A stretch of 8,918 nt of DNA from contig JAEDML010000042.1 in the NCBI GenBank assembly GCA_016303035.1, forward strand, positions 1 to 8,918. Direction: 5' to 3'. The stretch is from Clostridiaceae bacterium. Its GTDB lineage: Bacteria > Bacillota > Clostridia > Oscillospirales > Acutalibacteraceae. A model generated the notes under the pieces. It saw only the letters and a program-made list of their open reading frames with translations, was not told the DNA's origin and did no database searches. Position 1 is the first letter of the stretch. Each line of letters starts with the position of its first letter. Shown here in pieces: positions 5,390 to 8,918 of the stretch. A program made the position numbers and the translations under genes.

Positions 5390-6658
5390 TTACTGTTTTT
5401 CGTCCTTTATTAAGTCCCAATATTCTTTGAATTTCTGTTCGTTTTTATTATCGCCGAATTTATAGTATTTTCTGTCCTTAATTTGATCGGGCAGATACTG
5501 TTGGTTTACATAATGTCGCGGATAGTCGTGAGGATATTTATAGTTCTGCCCCTTAATTTCGGCGTCCTCCCCGTCAAAATGCTTGTTTTGAAGCTGGCGC
5601 GGAATACTGCCGCCTATACCCCGTTCAACATCGCTCAAAGCCGCATTTACGGCATTGTAGGCTGAATTTGATTTCGGCGAAGTCGCGACAAGCACCACCG
5701 CGTTTGCAAGCGGAATACGCGCTTCGGGTAGACCTACGGTCATCGCCGTATCCACCGCCGCCTTTACAATCGGAATAATCTGCGGATAGGCAAGACCTAC
5801 ATCCTCGTTGGCGCATACCAGCAGTCTGCGGCAGGCGCTGGGAAGATCCCCTGCCGCGAGAAGTCTTGCAAGGTAGTAAACCGCCGCGTCGGGGTCGGAG
5901 CCGCGCATTGATTTCTGATAAGCCGATATTATGTCGTAATGCTCGTCGCCCTCGCGGTCGTACCTTATAGAGTTTCCTGCAAGCAGCTGCTCGACGGTAT
6001 CGTCATCTATAATAATATTATCCTCGTTTTCCGCCGTAAGAACACACAGTTCTAAAATATTCAGAGACCTACGCACGTCGCCTGCCGCCGCCCTGGCGAT
6101 TTTTTGCACGCTCTCATCGCTTATTTCAACCCTTTTACGCTCTTCCGCGGAAATTTTATCGACCGCTCTTAAAATAACGCCCGAAATATCATCGGAATTA
6201 AGGGTTTTAAATTCGAAAACCGTAGAGCGGCTTAAAATAGCGTTATAAACATAAAAATACGGATTTTCGGTAGTAGAGGCGATAAGCGTTATATCGCCCG
6301 TTTCGATATAGGAAAGCAAAATCTGCTGCTGCTTTTTGTTGAAATACTGTATTTCGTCAAGATACAGCAATATTCCGTTTCCTGCTTCTATTGTGCCGAT
6401 AGAGGCGATTATTTCCTTAATATCGGCGGTAGAGGCGGTCGTCGCGTTAAGATAACAGAGCTTTTTGCCGCAGTCGTTTGCGATTATTTTGGCAACCGTT
6501 GTTTTCCCGACGCCCGATGGGCCATAAAATATAAGGTTCGGTATGTTTTTTGATTCTATTATTTTTCTAAGCACCTTTCCCTTTGAAAGAAGGTGTCTTT
6601 GCCCGGCGACCTCATCAACCGTTTGAGGTCTTACCCTGTCGGCAAGCGGCTTGCTCAT
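5390..6658 (-). CDS. rarA: Replication-associated recombination AAA+ ATPase RarA (MgsA)
   Basis: RarA is a clamp-loader-like AAA+ ATPase that acts at stalled or gapped replication forks together with SSB and the recombination proteins. Counting from the chosen start (422 residues), Walker A GPSGVGKTT is at 46-54, Walker B LLYLDEI at 97-103, sensor 1 STTENP at 128-133, the arginine finger in SRS at 143-145 and sensor 2 GDVRRSLN at 193-200. The C-terminal half holds the family tetramerisation domain, with the DPDAAVYYLARLLAAGD region and the final NQQYLPD motif. I chose ATG 6656-6658 (MSKPLADR, as in relatives) because AAAAGG lies nine bases upstream. An ATG at 6665-6667 would add three residues but has that ribosome site touching it. 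The gene heads a likely rarA-ydbS-ydbT-spoVAE unit with a consensus promoter. Confidence 0.95.
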   Translation of the reverse strand: MSKPLADRVRPQTVDEVAGQRHLLSKGKVLRKIIESKNIPNLIFYGPSGVGKTTVAKIIANDCGKKLCYLNATTASTADIKEIIASIGTIEAGNGILLYLDEIQYFNKKQQQILLSYIETGDITLIASTTENPYFYVYNAILSRSTVFEFKTLNSDDISGVILRAVDKISAEERKRVEISDESVQKIARAAAGDVRRSLNILELCVLTAENEDNIIIDDDTVEQLLAGNSIRYDREGDEHYDIISAYQKSMRGSDPDAAVYYLARLLAAGDLPSACRRLLVCANEDVGLAYPQIIPIVKAAVDTAMTVGLPEARIPLANAVVLVATSPKSNSAYNAVNAALSDVERGIGGSIPRQLQNKHFDGEDAEIKGQNYKYPHDYPRHYVNQQYLPDQIKDRKYYKFGDNKNEQKFKEYWDLIKDEKQ

Positions 6659-6691
6659 AATCTTCATCCTTTTCTGCTGACTTATAGTGAT

Positions 6692-6720
6692 ATTATATTC
6701 TTTTTTACATTACTTTTCAA
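6692..6720 (-). promoter_or_regulatory. Sigma-A promoter of the rarA cluster
   Basis: On the minus strand TTGAAA (6715-6720) and a perfect TATAAT (6692-6697) are exactly 17 bases apart, with an A-rich spacer. The predicted start is near 6685, so the rarA leader is short, about 27 bases. This vegetative promoter could carry transcription through ydbS, ydbT and spoVAE to the terminator at 3020-3048. Confidence 0.87.
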
Positions 6721-6723
6721 CAA

Positions 6724-6752
6724 GCATTAAATCTTAATCGGTTACATATTAT
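6724..6752 (+). promoter_or_regulatory. Possible sigma-E-like promoter for the SpoVB-type gene
   Basis: GCATTAA (6724-6730) and CATATTAT (6745-6752) are 14 bases apart. The second element matches six of eight positions of the sporulation sigma-E -10 consensus CATACAMT; the first is only a partial -35 match. B. subtilis spoVB is a mother-cell sigma-E gene, so the placement is sensible. No sigma-A promoter was seen on this strand. Weak evidence. Confidence 0.3.
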
Positions 6753-6792
6753 TAAAGAAGATAAAAGAAATTCTAATCGGGGAGACAGCAAT

Positions 6793-8316
6793 ATGAAAAA
6801 GACCGTTTTTATAAAAAACGCCGCAATTCTTACCGTTTCCTCGCTTATTTTACGATTTGTGGGAATAGTTTTCAAGGTCTGGCTTGCCGCAATTGTCGGC
6901 TCCGAGGGAATAGGGCTTTATCAGCTGGTTTTCTCGGTTTATGTGCTTGCGGCGACCTTTGCAACCTCGGGAATATGTACCGCCGTAACGCGGTTGGTTG
7001 CGGATGAGCTGGCGCTCGGCACCAAGCGCGGAACGCTCCGTATTCTGCGGCGGTGTGTAGAGCTCACCCTTATTATAGCCGGTATTTCGGTCGCCCTGCT
7101 TTTTTTCGGCGCCGACTTTATAGCAGGAAAATTTCTCGGAGATATACGCGCCGTTCCGGCAATAAAAATACTCTCCTTTTCACTTCCCTTTATGGGGGTT
7201 ACCTCCTGCCTTAGGGGATATTTTATCGCACGGCGCAAGGCGTCGCCCAATGCCGTCTCCCAATTATTTGAGCAGGCGGTCAGAATTATCATAGTCGTAA
7301 CGCTTGTGCGCCGATTTGCCTATAAAGGCCTTACATTTTGCTGCGGCGCGGTGCTTTTCGGCGATACCGCGGCAGAGCTTGCGTCCTGTATACTTATCGG
7401 TATTGTCTTTTTTAAGGACAGTAAAAAGCTATCTGCCCTTAACGGCAGAAAACGACCCGATTATCCCATATTCAAAAAAATTCTGCATATTGCCGTTCCT
7501 ATTTCGGCAGGGCGGTATTTAAACACGGCGCTTAGAACCGTGGAAAACATACTTGTGCCGAAAAACCTCGCTAAATGCGCTCTTTCGGGCGAAAACGCCC
7601 TTTCACAGTTCGGAATGATAAAGGGCATGGCACTGCCTATTCTGTTTTTCCCATCCACCCTTTTAAATTCGCTTTCTACGCTTCTTATACCCGAAATGTC
7701 CGAAGCCGTCGCCTGCAACCGAAAAGGACTTGTAAAAAGCGCCGCCGAAAATATTTTGCGGCTTACCGCGCTTATGTCCTACATATTTGCCGCAGTTTTT
7801 CTTATCTGCGGCAGACAAATCGGAATACTTATATATAAAAGCGACGATGTGGGCTTTTTGCTCTGCGCGCTGTCGCCGATTGTTCCGCTGATGTATCTTG
7901 ACAGCGTTTCCGACGGTATACTTAAAGGCCTTGACCAGCAGGTATTCTCCTTCAGAACCTCGGTTTTTGATTCCTCGCTCCGCATAGTTTTAATACTTAT
8001 AATTCTTCCGCTTTACGGAATTAACGGCTTTATAGGAATTATGTACCTTTCAAATCTTTTAACCTGCGTTCTTAATGTGGGAAGACTTATGAAAATAAGC
8101 GGCGCAAGGCTTAAGGTTCTAACCGAAATTCTGCTTCCGCTAATCTCTGCTTTATGCGTAACATTGCTTGCAGACACCCTTATTAAAATGCTCGGCACGC
8201 TTCCGAATTTGGTTTACATAACACTTGTTTGCGTAATAAGTATACCTGCATACACCGTTCTGCTTTTCCTTTTCGGAAGTATGACAAGGGACGATATACG
8301 GCTTGCCGTGCGCTGA
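6793..8316 (+). CDS. spoVB: SpoVB-family lipid-linked oligosaccharide flippase
   Basis: This 507-residue polytopic membrane protein of the MOP/MVF flippase superfamily closely resembles SpoVB. SpoVB is needed for spore cortex peptidoglycan synthesis and probably flips lipid II or a related lipid-linked precursor. About 13-14 hydrophobic helices span the whole chain. The N-terminal KNAAILTVSSLILRFVGIVFK (8-28), GSEGIGLYQLV (36-46) and the GYFIARRKASPNAVSQLFEQ block (142-161) are family hallmarks. A second flippase half starts near PIFKKILHIAVPIS (225-238). The length matches SpoVB (about 518) better than MurJ-like YtgP. The ATG follows GGGGAGA at good spacing. It diverges from rarA and converges on tadA. 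Clostridia often have several paralogues, so it could serve cell-wall or capsule export instead; SpoVB is the favoured call. Confidence 0.82.
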   Translation: MKKTVFIKNAAILTVSSLILRFVGIVFKVWLAAIVGSEGIGLYQLVFSVYVLAATFATSGICTAVTRLVADELALGTKRGTLRILRRCVELTLIIAGISVALLFFGADFIAGKFLGDIRAVPAIKILSFSLPFMGVTSCLRGYFIARRKASPNAVSQLFEQAVRIIIVVTLVRRFAYKGLTFCCGAVLFGDTAAELASCILIGIVFFKDSKKLSALNGRKRPDYPIFKKILHIAVPISAGRYLNTALRTVENILVPKNLAKCALSGENALSQFGMIKGMALPILFFPSTLLNSLSTLLIPEMSEAVACNRKGLVKSAAENILRLTALMSYIFAAVFLICGRQIGILIYKSDDVGFLLCALSPIVPLMYLDSVSDGILKGLDQQVFSFRTSVFDSSLRIVLILIILPLYGINGFIGIMYLSNLLTCVLNVGRLMKISGARLKVLTEILLPLISALCVTLLADTLIKMLGTLPNLVYITLVCVISIPAYTVLLFLFGSMTRDDIRLAVR

Positions 8317-8322
8317 AAAACC

Positions 8323-8769
8323 TTAATTTTCCCTTATTTTACGGAAAAACTCCTGCAAAACAAGACCGCACTCCTCCTCACAAATACCTCCGTAAATTTC
8401 GGGCTTGTGATTATACGGGTAATCGCAGAGATTTATTACACTGTCCATACTTCCCATTTTTATATCGTAGGCGCCGAAAATTACGGTTTTAATTCTCGCG
8501 TTTATAATCGCTCCCGTGCACATCGGGCAGGGCTCCAGCGTAACATAAAGCTCGCAATTATCAAGCCGCCAGCTGTGAAGTGCTTTACAGGCGGAATTTA
8601 TCGCTTCAAGCTCGGCATGGGAAAGCGCGTTTTGCTTTTCCTCCCTGCGGTTTCGCCCGCGGGAAATTATCTCGCCGTCCTTTACTATAACGGCTCCTAC
8701 GGGTACCTCGCCGCACTCTGCGGCGGCCTTTGCCTCTTTAAGCGCCTCTTTCATAAATTTTTTATTCAT
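8323..8769 (-). CDS. tadA: tRNA-specific adenosine deaminase TadA
   Basis: TadA deaminates adenosine 34 of tRNA-Arg(ACG) to inosine, allowing one tRNA to read three arginine codons. It is normally essential. The 148-residue protein shows the full cytidine-deaminase-fold zinc site: HAE (51-53, with catalytic Glu53 and zinc ligand His51) and PCPMC (80-84, ligands Cys81 and Cys84). The N-terminal EVPVGAVIVKDG (21-32) is conserved, and the C-terminal end, EEECGLVLQEFFRKIR (131-146), is typical of TadA rather than guanine or cytosine deaminases. The ATG has an AAGG site eight bases upstream. The gene converges on the SpoVB-type gene with only 6 bp between stop codons and no terminator between them. 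A terminator-like hairpin (8791-8823) separates it from the gene upstream, and no clear promoter was found. Confidence 0.95.
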   Translation of the reverse strand: MNKKFMKEALKEAKAAAECGEVPVGAVIVKDGEIISRGRNRREEKQNALSHAELEAINSACKALHSWRLDNCELYVTLEPCPMCTGAIINARIKTVIFGAYDIKMGSMDSVINLCDYPYNHKPEIYGGICEEECGLVLQEFFRKIREN

Positions 8770-8790
8770 ATTTCTTACCTTAAAATAATT

Positions 8791-8823
8791 AAAAGGGCTG
8801 TCTTTAACGACCGCCCCTTTTTT
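8791..8823 (-). terminator. Terminator hairpin upstream of tadA
   Basis: GGGCTGTC (8795-8802) and GACCGCCC (8809-8816) pair, with one T/C mismatch, around a 6-base loop. On the minus strand TTTTAATTATTTT follows the stem; on the plus strand a run of six T follows, so it could work both ways. It begins at the stop codon of the right-edge gene and most likely ends that transcript. Confidence 0.75.
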
Positions 8824-8918
8824 ATTGCATATTGTCCGACGGATGGCTAAAATTATCCTTTTTCTCGCTTACGGGAGATGAGTGACTGAAATTATCAATT
8901 CCGCGGTCAAGCTGTGCG
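8822..8918 (-). CDS. 3' end of an unidentified gene running off the right edge
   Basis: On the minus strand an open frame enters from the right edge and ends at TAA (8822-8824), giving the last 31 residues of a protein. The tail is hydrophilic and contains a short near-repeat, DNFSHSS then DNFSHPS, separated by PVSEKK, and ends NMQ. No domain can be recognised from so little. The stop codon directly abuts the terminator hairpin, which supports it as a real gene end. The flexible, low-complexity end suggests an extended C-terminal tail. The rest of the gene, and its function, lie outside the window. Confidence 0.6.
   Translation of the reverse strand, partial: AQLDRGIDNFSHSSPVSEKKDNFSHPSDNMQ

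Noticed and set aside
6939..7292. A 117-codon minus-strand open frame inside the SpoVB-type gene
   Set aside because: It is antisense to a clear membrane-protein gene, and its serine/arginine-rich translation is typical of a reverse-frame shadow.
8407..8850. A 147-codon plus-strand open frame across tadA
   Set aside because: It overlaps tadA, whose zinc-site motifs are complete, runs through the terminator hairpin and resembles no family I know. It is a shadow.
1..8918. CRISPR arrays, tRNA or rRNA genes, insertion sequences, phage or toxin-antitoxin genes
   Set aside because: I searched by eye for regular repeats, tRNA-like arms, transposase motifs and small paired genes and saw none; the genes are ordinary chromosomal ones.

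Overview
The window comes from a spore-forming Firmicute of class Clostridia. An Oscillospirales/Ruminococcaceae-like origin is my impression from protein style, not proven. The evidence is a ParA-ParB-parS system with the Bacillota parS sequence, two sporulation proteins (SpoVAE and SpoVB type), a YdbS/YdbT pair of bacterial-PH membrane proteins, and strong AGGAGG-type ribosome sites with GTG and TTG starts. The parAB operon and two perfect parS sites suggest proximity to the replication origin, but no DnaA-box cluster was seen.

Layout, left to right. Positions 1-212 hold no complete gene. They contain a strong leftward sigma-A promoter firing off the left edge and two hairpins behind the transporter gene. 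Next, on the minus strand, come an EamA/DMT-type transporter (213-1124), parB (1245-2102) and parA (2104-2874). The parAB pair has its own promoter (2976-3004), with a parS site in its leader. A good terminator (3020-3048) separates it from an upstream minus-strand cluster, in transcription order rarA (ends at 5390), ydbS (4939-5373), ydbT (3509-4942) and spoVAE (3068-3475). That cluster has a consensus promoter upstream of rarA (6692-6720) and tight junctions of 16 bp, a 4-bp overlap and 33 bp. A second parS sits exactly on the annotated start of spoVAE, so its first six codons are the centromere sequence. Diverging from rarA on the plus strand is a SpoVB-family flippase (6793-8316). It converges with tadA (8323-8769) across only 6 bp. 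At the right edge is the last 31 codons of another minus-strand gene, closed by a hairpin terminator.

Functional picture. ParA, ParB and parS segregate the chromosome origin, which in spore formers includes capture of the origin in the forespore. RarA acts at stalled replication forks. YdbS and YdbT are membrane proteins. SpoVAE belongs to the spore dipicolinate channel. The SpoVB-type flippase is likely to act in spore cortex peptidoglycan assembly. TadA makes inosine at the tRNA wobble position. All gene families are recognisable and I found no clear novel enzyme system. The most notable points are the centromere site embedded in the spoVAE reading frame, the isolation of spoVAE from spoVAC/spoVAD, and the parS-containing AT-rich leader of parAB.
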